Assembly (NCBI GenBank): GCA_022747635.1
Contig: JAKTNV010000009.1
Location: forward strand, 70,082,407-70,146,406
Direction: 5' to 3'
DNA length: 64,000 bases
Source of the DNA: Hetaerina americana
Taxonomy: Eukaryota; Arthropoda; Insecta; Odonata; Calopterygidae
Positions 8,791 to 19,836 of the stretch are shown piece by piece. The notes under the pieces were generated by a model that saw only the letters and a list, made by a program, of their open reading frames with translations, searched no databases and was not told where the DNA came from. Each line of letters starts with the position of its first letter. Within the stretch, counting starts at the first letter, position 1. The translations under genes and the position numbers were made by a program.

Positions 8791-10486
8791 TGGAGTGGAA
8801 TTGGAAGATAAAAGTGTCCAAGATTAGTTGGAGGTTGTCCACCAGTGGCAAAATAGGCTTGTTGCCATGCATAGTGAATTCCTGCAATAATGGATTCGGC
8901 CGATCAAAATCGCATGCGCGTATTCGCACGGGAAGAAAGTTTCAACAGGTTGTGCGGCGATCTTACCCGGATCGGTTTCAAAATTAAGTTACTTGTACAG
9001 ATAGACAACGTTCTCCACGTTTTTTAATCCCCCTGATGTCAAATCTCCGAGAGATCGTGTCCACGGCCTTGACAGAAAGCAGATGAAGGAACTTCTTGGG
9101 AATATCGCCAAGATTTTTTCTGGGTATCGCTAATTTTTTTGCATCCCCCCTGCTCTTGGAGAAATTTTATTTTTTTGCTCGCACCAGACAGTGAGTTGAG
9201 ACTACTTTACGCCCCGACTTCCCCCACCTCCCCTTTCGTTCCATGGAATCTGTTCCATGAATTTTTTTTCTTTTAAAGCCCACGCACTCCGCTAAACTTT
9301 GACCACTTTGTATCGAGCATCTTCTTTCCTTTTCCCCACTGATATAAAAACCCATTCGCGTCCGCTGAAAAGCATATCTTGGACTCTGAATTAATTGAAT
9401 CCGTCCCTCGAATATCGAGACTTGAATGTAAATGATGCATTTAGGGGTGGTTTCGACCGCTGGCTTGGGGACGAGGCCTTTGGTATTTCGAGAGGCCCAT
9501 GCTTGGTTCCCATCATTGTTTCCCACGTCAAGACCATATAACGTCCAGTTTAAAGAACTTTTGCTGCCGTCCCATGCATTATCCGGTGGAGTTTTTGATC
9601 CGTAACTCTCCCACTATTGTAGTTGTCAATGAGTCTTAAAGTTCTAATTGTAAGATTGCAGAGCACGGTGAACGTTTTGGGTTTGCTATTGTTACCATTA
9701 TAAATTTCGGTTTTTTTGTTAATTTAATAACATTTCCTACTGGTATTATTCTAATTTGTTTTTTATTAATAATTAACCTATCTCGTAAAATTGTAGAGTA
9801 CGACAAGCTATTGTGACGATGAAATTCTTCCTCAAGAATTTTTATCGGGAATTTATTTTTACATCTTAATATTGGCAGGTGGGTAGCGATCAAGATTGAT
9901 TGTTAACAGTAAACTATGACCCGTTTCTTTTCGTGTGTTTATTCAGCTTCAAAATGTGAATTTAACAGAAGTACATTGCAATGATGGATTTATCTAAGTT
10001 ATACCAGTCTGTATTTTAGGAATTGTCAAATTTCTATACTTAAAATTTGTTGCTGCGGGCTGGTTAAATTGATTATCTAAACATTATATGGGCTATATTT
10101 GTTGAACTAGCTGAGTCTTCAAAGCACATTTAGAATTTTATGCGCTGGTGGTGTTGAAGCTTCCCTATTGAAATATTCTTCCTTTGGAATATTTTGTGAA
10201 AACCTTTGAAGTAATATAGTAATGCTACATTATACATGTGTGACAGAACATTCACGGAAATGTACGCCAAGCTGATGCACAAACTGACAAAAATTCGTCA
10301 AGTTTCAGTGGATTTAAATTTGAAAAATGTTTGAAGATCTTGAGAGAAAGTATAAGAAAGGTTATTAGTCGCCGCAGTAGTTTAGTATAAGGCATCCATA
10401 GAATAGCGAAATCCAAAATTTAAAATAACTTCGATTACCTGAAGGCAGTTTCATACAAAATTATGATCATTTATTTGGGTCCATAA
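8791..10486. other. No recognised feature
   Basis: Unique-looking sequence. Open frames at 9167-9526 and 9636-9893 (minus) have no recognisable domain and no clear coding character, so they are not called. Confidence 0.4.
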
Positions 10487-10768
10487 CTGAAACCCAGCCG
10501 TTGGTATTCAGTTCACAAAGAATTCAATAAATGGGATGTACTGAAAAAAATGGATGAAGTTATCGGTTCGAATGATGGTGAAATTATTCAATTACCGTAT
10601 GTGGCCTACTTAAATGATAAAGTGACGGTTGTTATTGGAAGAGAGTGCTTGGAAAGAGATGGTGAATTTTCGGAGCCATGCCGTTCCACTATTGCAGTCG
10701 TACCCTTTGGTGCGCCAATCATATTTGCTGTAAGCTACTGCTTTTATAAAGAGTTCAAAGGAAAATGA
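10487..10768 (+). CDS. Unrecognised open frame (uncertain)
   Basis: Open from 10487 after a TAA, with the first ATG at 10550 and a stop at 10768 (72 codons from the ATG). The product is not low complexity (for example GDGEFSEPCRS-like and VVPFGAPIIFAVSYC segments), and the C-terminal 20 residues before the last few are hydrophobic. No family is recognised. It ends about 60 bp before LINE-B copy 2 and could be unrelated exon-like sequence, a decayed repeat or chance. Confidence 0.2.
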   Translation: MKPSRWYSVHKEFNKWDVLKKMDEVIGSNDGEIIQLPYVAYLNDKVTVVIGRECLERDGEFSEPCRSTIAVVPFGAPIIFAVSYCFYKEFKGK

Positions 10769-11702
10769 CTGGTACTCGTTGTTTTTTTTGCTACGCTAAT
10801 CTGATCTATCATACCATACCTAAGGACAGTAAATAATTTAGGCTTAACCATAAATGAAACATTATCTTGGACTGATCATGCAATTGCTATCTGCAGAAAA
10901 ATTAACTCATCCCTGCATTCACTGAAAAGGTTAAAGCACATTGCTCCCCCCTCCTTAAAGATGCTTCTTGTGTCCACTCTTCTCATACCCCACTTTGATT
11001 ACTGTGATGTAGTATACCAAGACCTTTCAGGCGAACTAAAAACCAAACTCCAGAAGACCCATAATTCCTGTGTGCGGTTCATATGTGATCTTAGGAAGTA
11101 CGATCATATTTCCGACTCATTTAATAGAATATCCTGGTTAAAGCTAGAAGGCCGCAGGCATTTTCATATTCTTTCACTTCTCTACGGAATACTTTCAAAG
11201 CACACACCTAAATATCTATACAAAAACTTCCTCTTCATCAACTCAATCCACAACAGAAATACCAGGGGTAATAATAAACTTCTTGTCCCACACCATCGCA
11301 CGGAAATCTATCACAAATCTTTTCATGTTACAGCATGCCGTCTGTGGAACTCTCTCCCAGATGACATAAAAAACTTTTCATCAACAACAACATTTAGAAG
11401 AGCACTTCACAAGTTCATTTTCCTCAGGTACTTAACTTAACCAGTATCCCTCCGTCATTCCACTCAGCTGTTATATAGATCACTGTGTCTACTTTGTTTT
11501 TTACCCTGCTTTTTGTTTTGTCATCTCAAGCGGTAGGAGTTTGCATAATTATTTTTAGAAACATCACGCTTCTCATTACTCCGCATGTGTTGTCAATGTA
11601 TTTAATTTCTCCAATTCAATTTCAGTAACTTAATAATATGTATACTCTGTAAAAATGATTGTTACAATGTACATGTATCTTTCCTCTAATTAATAGGGTT
11701 TT

Positions 11703-11749
11703 CGCAGGTTTTTCACACCCCCCTTCTCTTCGTGGGTGTTTTTCCTGCG
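11703..11749 (+). other. Conserved 3' UTR stem-loop of LINE-B
   Basis: CGCAGG (11703-11708) pairs with CCTGCG (11744-11749), and ACACCC (11715-11720) pairs with GGGTGT (11734-11739). Both helices are kept in LINE-B copy 3 (55159-55204, inverse) although the linkers and loop differ. It is a candidate RNA element for LINE RNA recognition (inference). Confidence 0.7.
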
Positions 11750-11892
11750 TGGGTTTTTACTAGTTGAGCAATGCCACGCTCTCCCTAGCTTTTCCCACAA
11801 ACCTCATTCTTTGCTTAGACTTTCCTCATTTTATTGTATTCTATCTTCACTGTCATTTAATTTGAGTATTTGAAGGAGTATTCTTAATTTAT

Positions 11893-12108
11893 ATATGTAT
11901 ATGTATGTATGTATGGGTGTGTATGTGCGTACTTATGTATGTATTTATGCATGTGTATGAATGCATGTATGTATGTTTTATGTGTGTATATGTATGTGTG
12001 TGTGGATATGTATGTATATGTGTATGTATGTGTATGTATATAGGTATATATGTGTGTGTATGTGTATGTATGTGTATGTGTATGTGTGTGTCTATATATA
12101 TGTATATA
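11893..12108. repeat. TATG/TGTG microsatellite
   Basis: Irregular TATG, TGTA and TG repeats of about 215 bp inside the LINE-B 3' UTR. The apparent open frames here (Tyr/Val/Cys/Met only) are artefacts. Confidence 0.9.
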
Positions 12109-12244
12109 CTTTTTTCTTTTCGATGTGCAAATTTGGATTAATGAATTTATGTCTATCTCTATGTGTTTATGTTTAGATTTGAATGTAACTGTAAGTTTAA
12201 ATGGCTAATATAATATGTATATGACGATGGGTTAAATGGAAGAA

Positions 12245-12260
12245 GGGACCATTTGGTCTC
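12245..12260 (+). other. LINE-B terminal hairpin
   Basis: GGGACC, 4-nt loop, GGTCTC. It is present at 8213-8228 and, inverted, at 54961-54976 with the same stem and a different loop, about 35 bp before the tail. Confidence 0.75.
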
Positions 12261-12310
12261 AATTTCGCCCAAATAAAGACCACTATCTATCTATCTATCT
12301 ATCTATCTAA

Positions 12311-12602
12311 TCATTGTAGCTATTTTCTCCTTTATAGCATCCAGAATAATAGACTATTCAATAGTTAATTGATTACTTATTTTTTGTTAATAGATTTAAA
12401 AATTAAACATGCGTAATAAATACAGAAAATGACTGCAGAGATGTCATACTGTATGTTAGAAACAATTTAAAATCTTGATTTACTGATAATGAGTAATTAT
12501 TTATTAGCAAGTATGGTACAAAAGGCACAAATACATTACGAGTTTGTTGAAAAGATCCAGTTGAGTTGGTGAAACGTAAAATTGAAAATTTATGGCCCTT
12601 AG
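12311..12602. other. No recognised feature
   Basis: AT-rich 3' flank of LINE-B copy 2. Confidence 0.4.
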
Positions 12603-12779
12603 TATTCAAATTTGGATTATCTGATGAAGGGAGATGTCTGTCGTGGTGATTTCATTAAATCGCCTGAAGTTGAGCCAAATGGCTTGCTGATAAAACGGCA
12701 CCAGGAAAAGATAAATGTGACTGTTGCTGGCCCCTTTACAAAGTCACGAGAAAGGGTTAATGGAACATTAATCAAGTGA
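12603..12779 (+). CDS. Short unrecognised open frame (uncertain)
   Basis: Open from 12603 with ATG at 12624 and a stop at 12777-12779 (51 residues from the ATG). The sequence is mixed, with many charged residues (KGDVCRGDFIKSPEVEPNG and VAGPFTKSRERVNG), and looks more protein-like than most frames here. No family is recognised, no splice signals are convincing, and chance is possible. Confidence 0.15.
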   Translation, partial: YSNLDYLMKGDVCRGDFIKSPEVEPNGLLIKRHQEKINVTVAGPFTKSRERVNGTLIK

Positions 12780-13420
12780 AGAGGGTGAATTTATAAACAT
12801 GAACAACATACATACCAATATGAAATTCTTAGAAGTACAGATACACAGATACCTGTTTATGGTATATAGGTAATGACCATCTTAAGGTTTAATGTAAAAC
12901 ATTGATCAATTTTCACTCGCCCAATGAATATTTTCTTGAATAATTTAACGATTAGCCTAGAAGTTATCAGATAGCATACCTCCAATGTGGATTGTCATTT
13001 CTTCTCTAAAATGTATTCATCCTTCTTTCTAGACAACCTTCAACCTATTTTATAGACAAGACAAAGTGAGTAAGGAATACAAAAGCATAGTTCTTATTTT
13101 GTGAAGTTTTACGTCATAAATTAATCACTGAGTATGTAAGTTATTTTCTAACGTCAACGATTAATTTGAATAGACGAAAAGAAAATGGCTATAGCCCTAG
13201 GCATATATAATTTGAAATTGAATGAAAATGAAAAAAAATCCTTGGAAGAGTAGAGTGATGATAAATTTTCGCTTCTGATGGTGATCGGTGTTCTACCAAA
13301 AATTTCGACTTTTGAATTCGACGTATTCACCTTACTTTCTCAGTTTATAATGGTACTTGGTAATAATGATTGGCATGCAATCTACTGTTTCAGGCTTCAC
13401 TCCGTGGAAGTATTTCATAT
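12780..13420. other. No recognised feature
   Basis: AT-rich DNA without recognisable coding or repeat content. Confidence 0.4.
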
Positions 13421-13486
13421 CCATATTAAAAGGATTTGGTACTTTTCTACACATCAGTGGAAAAGTGCCAAGTCCTTTCAATATGG
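13421..13486 (+). ncRNA. Long hairpin, miRNA-precursor-like (candidate only)
   Basis: 13421-13450 pairs with 13457-13486 around a 6-nt loop. As plus-strand RNA, 29 of 30 positions pair: 26 Watson-Crick and three G-U, with one A-C mismatch. Weaker pairing continues outward for some 15 nt. The two strands encode look-alike peptides because of this symmetry. It could be a small-RNA hairpin or simply the relic of a foldback MITE; no family is recognised. Confidence 0.4.
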
Positions 13487-16400
13487 AAATAATTGGTATC
13501 ATTGTCAGGAGTTTTAGGAGCCTAACGTTCAACAAAGTGACATGTTTACATTAAATTTTCACACTTCCCAGTAACTTTCAGTTAATCATTTTGCTGTTAA
13601 TCTAGATAGAATCGTATAGCAAACACCTAATGACAAGTATCTTGTGAGTTCTGTCATCAGTGAAGGCAAAAATACAACGGACAAAATAAAAGTGCTTGAT
13701 TCCAATGAAAAGATATTTCAATTGCAAGATATCTAATATCAATGATGAAAACATTACTGAAAGACCTTTTTTAACTTAATTTAGTTATATTTCTTTCTCA
13801 GTTTCGCAAAAGTTGTCAGATTGCTCAACCTGAGGCAACTTACGACGACACTTCGAGGATAATTAAATTTTGGCTCAGAAATGCTGAAACAAAATCTTGA
13901 AAAAGTAACATCATAACATATGTAAAAAATAACGGATTTTCATGGAAAGTAATAGCTGCACTTAATTGTTATATTTCCTAATATACACTAATGGAAATTA
14001 TTACCCAATGACTATAAAATATCTTGTGGAGAACTTTATTAGATATAGAAAAAGCAAACATTCACATGCTGTATCTGCTAAATGTCTTGAATATGTGTTC
14101 TTATTATTTTCAGATGTTTCAAAGACAAATAAAGATAAAGATGTTTTCAAGATTTTTTAAGCATTGTGTACAGTTTGTGTGAAGTGTTTGAACTCAGCTT
14201 GAAGAATATTGGAAGAAAGAAAATTTTCAATACGTTTGCAAGCTTAGACAGGCGGCGAGCATTTTCCTGTTCACTATGCCTGAAGACCTAATGCGGCCAA
14301 TCAGTTTAAGGTTACCGTAAACCAAAGTCCTTACAAATAAATCCATAGCGATTAAAAAATTTTGTATTATAAACATATTCATTGTTTTTGAAATGTTTAG
14401 CCCTGTGCACACGTGCAAACGTTAGCCCTCAAATGAAAATAACACAAAAATGGCGCATTACATTATCTATGGTTTTCAGCGTTTCCTAAAACATCTTGCT
14501 CCTGGCTCGATCATGATGGTCTGTGGCAGGGGATGTTATATCACCAACAGAGTTAAATGATATTCAATACTATCCCTTTTGATTTAATTAAGTGAAGTTG
14601 AAATTGTAACTTGTGATGTTTCATTTGTTTGATTACGAATTTTTACCATCATATGAGAGGGAATAAGGTGTATTTAAATCGATCTTGTTGGCCGTTAACT
14701 TCTCGATGTGGTCTCGCCTGCCAGTGTAACTTGGTTCAAAAAATATTTTTATTGTGCCTGCGTTGAGCTCAAATGAGTTTAAAACTTAGTAGCGTTACAC
14801 ATAAAGAGATATATGGCCATGTTTCTTATGACTATTTTTACGTATCAGAAAAGACGATAGATTATAAGTACCTTGACTTACGAAATATTTCTTTGAGTAT
14901 ACTCCCTAATGCTACGTGAAATCTTCATTTATTTTCCCTGAATTCTTTGAACTTCTCTCGAGTTATTTTTTAATCCTTGCTTGCGATATAAGTTATCCTG
15001 CCCAATTATATTTCATGAATAACTGAAAATCAGTAAGTATGTTTCCTAATCTTATATTATTTTTCTCTTGTTTCATTATCCCCGCCAAAATTTCATGTTT
15101 ACTTAATATGCGGTATTACACCTCTAACTCACCAACGATGTGATTCCTCAAATTCCCATCGATACTGCCCATTCAACAAGGAACCTCATCTTAAATATGA
15201 ATTTCCTTTGTCTCTTCAAGGCATCTGAAATATCTGATGAATCTTTGTTCCTATGATGTATTTTTCTTTACTACATTGAATAAAAAAATGCTACGGACGC
15301 GAAATGAAACCGGTCCAATGTTTTTTCTCTCTTTTAATATTGAAAATATTTGTAAACTTATGCAAGCGCGATGTTTTCGCAAGGAGAAATTTTGGATGAA
15401 ATACATTTTTTTGTATCACATGGTTTTTATTTTGGAATGCATACATTAATTCACGATTTACGTAAAAATTTAACGAAAACATCTGTTAATATACATGATT
15501 TTGTCCATGCAAAATTAACATTAGTTAAAATTGAAGAAGCAGCAAGACGAGGGCCTCTTGTCATGACAAGTGCTACTCGGGACCTGAATAGATGTTAATA
15601 GAAGATGTTGTTGATTAATTAACTTTAATAAATCTGTCCCATGTACTTTGTTGTAAAAACGAACATTTTAGATTTGCATAATCTCTAAATTTGTATTAGA
15701 CTGCAAAGTTCTTTTTCATTTCAGTTACCAAGACTTCCACACAGTCACACGTCTTACTCTATTGATTTTCTCTAGGTAAAGTTTTCGAAGTGCCTTTAGA
15801 TTTTAGTCATTCAAATCACTACTTAGAGATTTTAAATGCCAGGTGAGCTCATTAGCGAAATTGAAAACTAATAACTAGCTCGTCTGAAGTGCCTCTACCG
15901 AAACTTGTTTTCCAACATTTTTTGAACATTGACCATTGGACGAGACTGTCGTGGGAATTTTCGTAAAGCTGATCATTTTATTCGTTATTAATCTACATAT
16001 AATTATGGTATCTCTTTTTGCGTGTTCTTCCATCCTATTCCGTTATTCTTTTCGTGGTCTCCGGTCACGTGTGGAAATTTGTTTATTCATGGTGGGATCC
16101 AGATGCATGCTTTCATCCTCCGTCGCGCACTCTGAAATTTAAAAAGAGCGGAATTGAAAGAAAAATAAAAGGCCCAGCAAAAGAAAACGTTTATGAATCT
16201 ATTATCCATCCCCACTTCCAAACATAGCAGCCAATTCATTTCTTCTTTTGGAACCCATGACTTGTCGAGAATCGATTTGCCCGAGGGAAACTTTATCCTG
16301 TGCATTCGTGAACTCAATATAAAGAACTGTCTAGTCAGCGTGAGAAATTTTACTGTGGTTGCTGAGAGGGTTCTGATATGCGCCTAGGATTCTGACATGG

Positions 16401-17880
16401 AAGATATTACCACACCTACGAAAAAATTATTTCATTTAATTTACTCTACTTAATTGGTTTGCTCGCCTCATCAACTTATTCACGTATGTCTCGAACTGAA
16501 TTTTACTTCGACAGCAACTTTTGTTGGAAAAACTAAAATACACCCATGGTCAATTCAGTCTCTCCTTTCATATCTCTTTTTTCTGAATTAACTTTAATTT
16601 TTCTTCCACATGTTTCCCTTATATTGATGATATGTTTATTATTTTCGACACTTCAAAAGCAGGTATAAATGACTTTCTTACTGGATTTAATGCTATACTT
16701 TCACCATCAAAAAATAATTTAAACGGTCATTGACTAATGCAATGTGTATTTATTTAGTGGTCATCCCCCTTGGCGTGTGAATAATTATAAATAATCATTC
16801 GGAATCCCAGTGAAGTTTTAAGAGAGATTTTATAATTTTTCATTGATGAATGAGAAATAAAATGAGTTATGCCACTCGTGTTCAGAACATGAATCATGAT
16901 GTTAAATGGTCACTTATTGGCTGGGGCTTTTCAAGAACCCTGTAGCTTTGCAAGCCCTATATTTACACTCACCAAAGAGGTGGAGTGGCATCCGATTGAT
17001 GGAAAGAAGTACCAACTGCGTGTGTCGCACGGGAAATCTCACGGGATATAATTGGGCTATTTGCAATTAGGTGGGACTGCGAAACGATTTAAGTAATTGG
17101 GCACTCAAAGAGGAGTGACCATTCTCAACTTAGACCTACTTAAACCCTTTTTGTATGGATTGATAAAAAAAATTTTTGAGAAGTACAATGGTTACAGAAT
17201 TGCGTACGAATAATCCTTCCACGTACCTACCAGTACTGATGTCTGTAACGTACGTACTAGAAGGAATCGTGGCCAAGCAGAAATGCTTGCATTTACCCAC
17301 CCCCATGAGTAAGAATATATGCACTTGTAATACCTTTTTCATTTTGTATTTCTCATAAAAATATTGTAATGAGGAATACATATAAGCGCATAGATAACGC
17401 CTAACCAGTTCCAAACTTTTGGAATTACGTATCGTTCGTTCAAACAATGGGAACTCTTGTGATAAGGTCGAATTAAACATATTAATTTGATGGCGATTTT
17501 CGGCAATCATTCAACTTGTATATCGGGTGGAGATAAAATATTAGATTACCTAATATGCAAAATCAAACGAGATTTAACTTAACGATCTGATATTTTATGG
17601 AGCAATAAGAAGAAAGCGAACATTTCCTATTCCGTTCTCAGCCTTTTATTTTGAATCAAAAAATTTCACAGCCAACAGACCAAAAATATCAGTTGAAATT
17701 TATCGCGCTGTCAGTGAGAATTGACGGTAAGACCTGACGACCAATTCACTTGCATATTTTTTTCTGTAGCATCGAAAACCCAATTAAGATTCTGTAAACG
17801 AACGTCATTCATACGATAAATGACCGAAGCTCATAGAAAACGAAAACTTTACGTACAGAGGAAGAAGGTCGGAGTTGACA
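13487..17880. other. AT-rich stretch, no recognised feature
   Basis: Small open frames at 13966-14160, 15237-15598 and 16193-16387 (plus) and 17136-17510 (minus, 124 aa) show no domain, and several have a rival frame on the other strand. No repeat match to the rest of the window was noticed. Confidence 0.4.
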
Positions 17881-18660
17881 CTGGCGATTTAAAAAAGGTT
17901 TTTGCGCAGGGAATAAGTTTGCGGATTCCTGTCATTTCGGCGACACCAGCGTAAACTCGCGAATGTCACGCGTGAGTTGCTGTCGTAAGTAAGCAATGCC
18001 ATTGGGTCGTTCCGACAATGTTTATAGTAGTGGGGTGGGGAGAAAAAGAGCAAGAGCAACGGATTGCGTCTAACGTTTTCGGAAACAGGCCTCCCTTCTG
18101 CGGCTTGGAAGGAAACTTCCAAGGATGCGAACATGGAAGACTACGTTCTTCTGACTGGCTCTGCGTCCGGCTCGTAATCACCAGTTCAAATTGAAGCACC
18201 TTACTCCAATGCGGGCCTCAACCGTCACCGTCGGGGGACTGGAGTCGGCGATGTGTATGAGAGAGAGAGGCAAGAGAGGAAATAAAAAGAAACCAACCCC
18301 CACTCCTAAAGGAGATTTTATTTTGCTTCCACGCGCTGGCGCATATATTTCCGCGGAACATCTTTCTGTCAAACGAGATCTTGAGCGCTGGCGAAACATT
18401 TCATGGAATTTACGACCCAAAAAGGGGAAGAGGGGGGGGGGTTGAGAGGCCCCAGACGAGAGACGTATCTCGAGATCATATTTGAAGACGCTGAACTGTT
18501 TCCCAAGGCGTGCGCGTCCCGTACTCGGGGGCGAGACGGGGTGTTTTTATTTTCTTGTTTAGGCACCATTTCTACGGTAACGGTCTATAAAACTGGCGAG
18601 TGTGTGGACCCTCACCGAAAATGGGACTCCGTAATTGGCCAGCGCCTTTTGCTATAACTT
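17881..18660. other. GC-rich island with TATA-like motif at its edge
   Basis: CpG-bearing DNA, with a G-run near 18428-18440 and several competing open frames on both strands that I attribute to composition. TATAAAA lies at 18586-18592, followed by an inverted CCAAT-type motif (ATTGGCC, about 18633). It might be a promoter or enhancer, but no downstream coding exon is evident. Confidence 0.35.
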
Positions 18661-19777
18661 TGATCGTTTTTTTTCATATATACTTTCCCTACAATGTTTT
18701 GAGTAGAAGGGGGGGGGTGTCAGAAATGATCTTCGCAAATAGGCGTTGGCCCTCATTTTCGGAGTAATCAGCCATTTGGCGGAGTTGAAAGTCTCTCCAA
18801 AACGACGGTATCTGAAAAGTTTTCCCGTTTAGACGTTGAACTTCGGGAAATTGCCCAATCAAGGGTATTTTTCGACACCATTATCCGTCCTGTTGACGGA
18901 TTCCGCGAGCATTGGTTGCCACCAATATGGTTTGCTGCTTTGGAACGACCTGTTTTATATGCCCGTTCAAATCATCATTGAATTTTGATGGCAATATTTG
19001 AGGGAGCTTTCATAAAAGTTTTACGGGCTTGCAAATTTTTCGGGCACCTTTCCGTCGCTTCGTCCTTTCCGTGTGCCGAATGAGAGCGCTTAAACGATAC
19101 TTCCCTTAATATGAAAGCAGTGGGCTGTTCGCTGAATAGACGGATGCTTTTCTGGGAAAATACATTGAAGTACCTTGTGATAAGGTCCCATGCACACATT
19201 TTTTTGATACAGGTAATGTTTGGAGAGCATCTAATATTGTAATCACTGGGCTGCCATTGGGCAATATTTTGCTATAGCTTCGTGGCGAGTAACAATTCTT
19301 CAGTGAATGCATTTTTTTTATGGCTTGCGCCGTGTCAAAAGTATACAAAAGGATATTATGGGAAGAATAATCAACCCTAGAGCGGTACTCTTACAAATAA
19401 GAAAAGTATTACGGAGGGGGAAATCACCATTTTTTGGTTTAATCGTTTTCTGTTCTGACCCCCCCCCCCCGTATAATTTTATTTTATATTAATTGTAATT
19501 GAACGATTTATTATTTATTTATCTATTATTGTTATTTTATTTTTATCATTTTATTTTTACTATTTTTTTTCTTTCCTCTCTAATTTCCCTCACCATATAT
19601 CCTTTGCCCATTGGTTAGAGTACGGCTATGGTTGATTCCTCCCATAATATTATTTCTTATTATCTCAGTCAAATGCAAAAATTTCAAAGTGTGGAAATCA
19701 TTCGCCTGGAACGATGTTTCAATGCGAAATATTCGATTGATTTGCACACGTGGGATTTGTTGCATTGTTATGGACAT
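18661..19777. other. No recognised feature
   Basis: AT-rich DNA with homopolymer runs of G (about 18710) and C (19459-19470). Frames at 18975-19348 (minus) are unremarkable. Confidence 0.4.
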
Positions 19778-19836
19778 TAGCGGATGACTTCGTAAAAAAT
19801 TACTGTGGCGGCACCTCCGTCAGTTTCTTTGAATTC
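19778..19836 (-). repeat. Recurrent ~58-bp module, copy 2
   Basis: TAGCGGATGACTTCGTAAAA through TTTCTTTGAATTC on the plus strand. The first 16 bases are identical to copy 1 at 7303, and the spacing of the later blocks is conserved. Confidence 0.7.

Larger units (their letters stand above)
10829..12310 (+). mobile_element. LINE-B copy 2, with intact C-terminal frame
   Basis: One frame is open from 10829 to the stop at 11440 (about 203 codons): VNNLGLTINETLSWTDH, IPHFDYCDVVYQDL, VRFICDLRKYDHIS, WLKLEGRRHFHILSLLYG and CRLWNSLPDDIKNFSS. This is the thumb and C-terminal region typical of CR1/Jockey-like LINE reverse transcriptases. The 3' UTR of about 870 bp holds a stem-loop (11703-11749), a TATG/TGTG microsatellite, the terminal hairpin (12245-12260), CGCCCAAATAAAGACC and an (ATCT)n tail. 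No stop in 600 bp makes this the youngest LINE in the window. The catalytic RT core is not included, so it cannot act alone. Confidence 0.9.

Noticed and set aside
11905..12176. Frames rich in Tyr, Val, Cys and Met
   Set aside because: Translation of a TATG/TGTG microsatellite.
12281..12310. Short tandem units as a possible CRISPR array
   Set aside because: 4-bp ATCT repeats form the LINE-B tail; there are no spacers.
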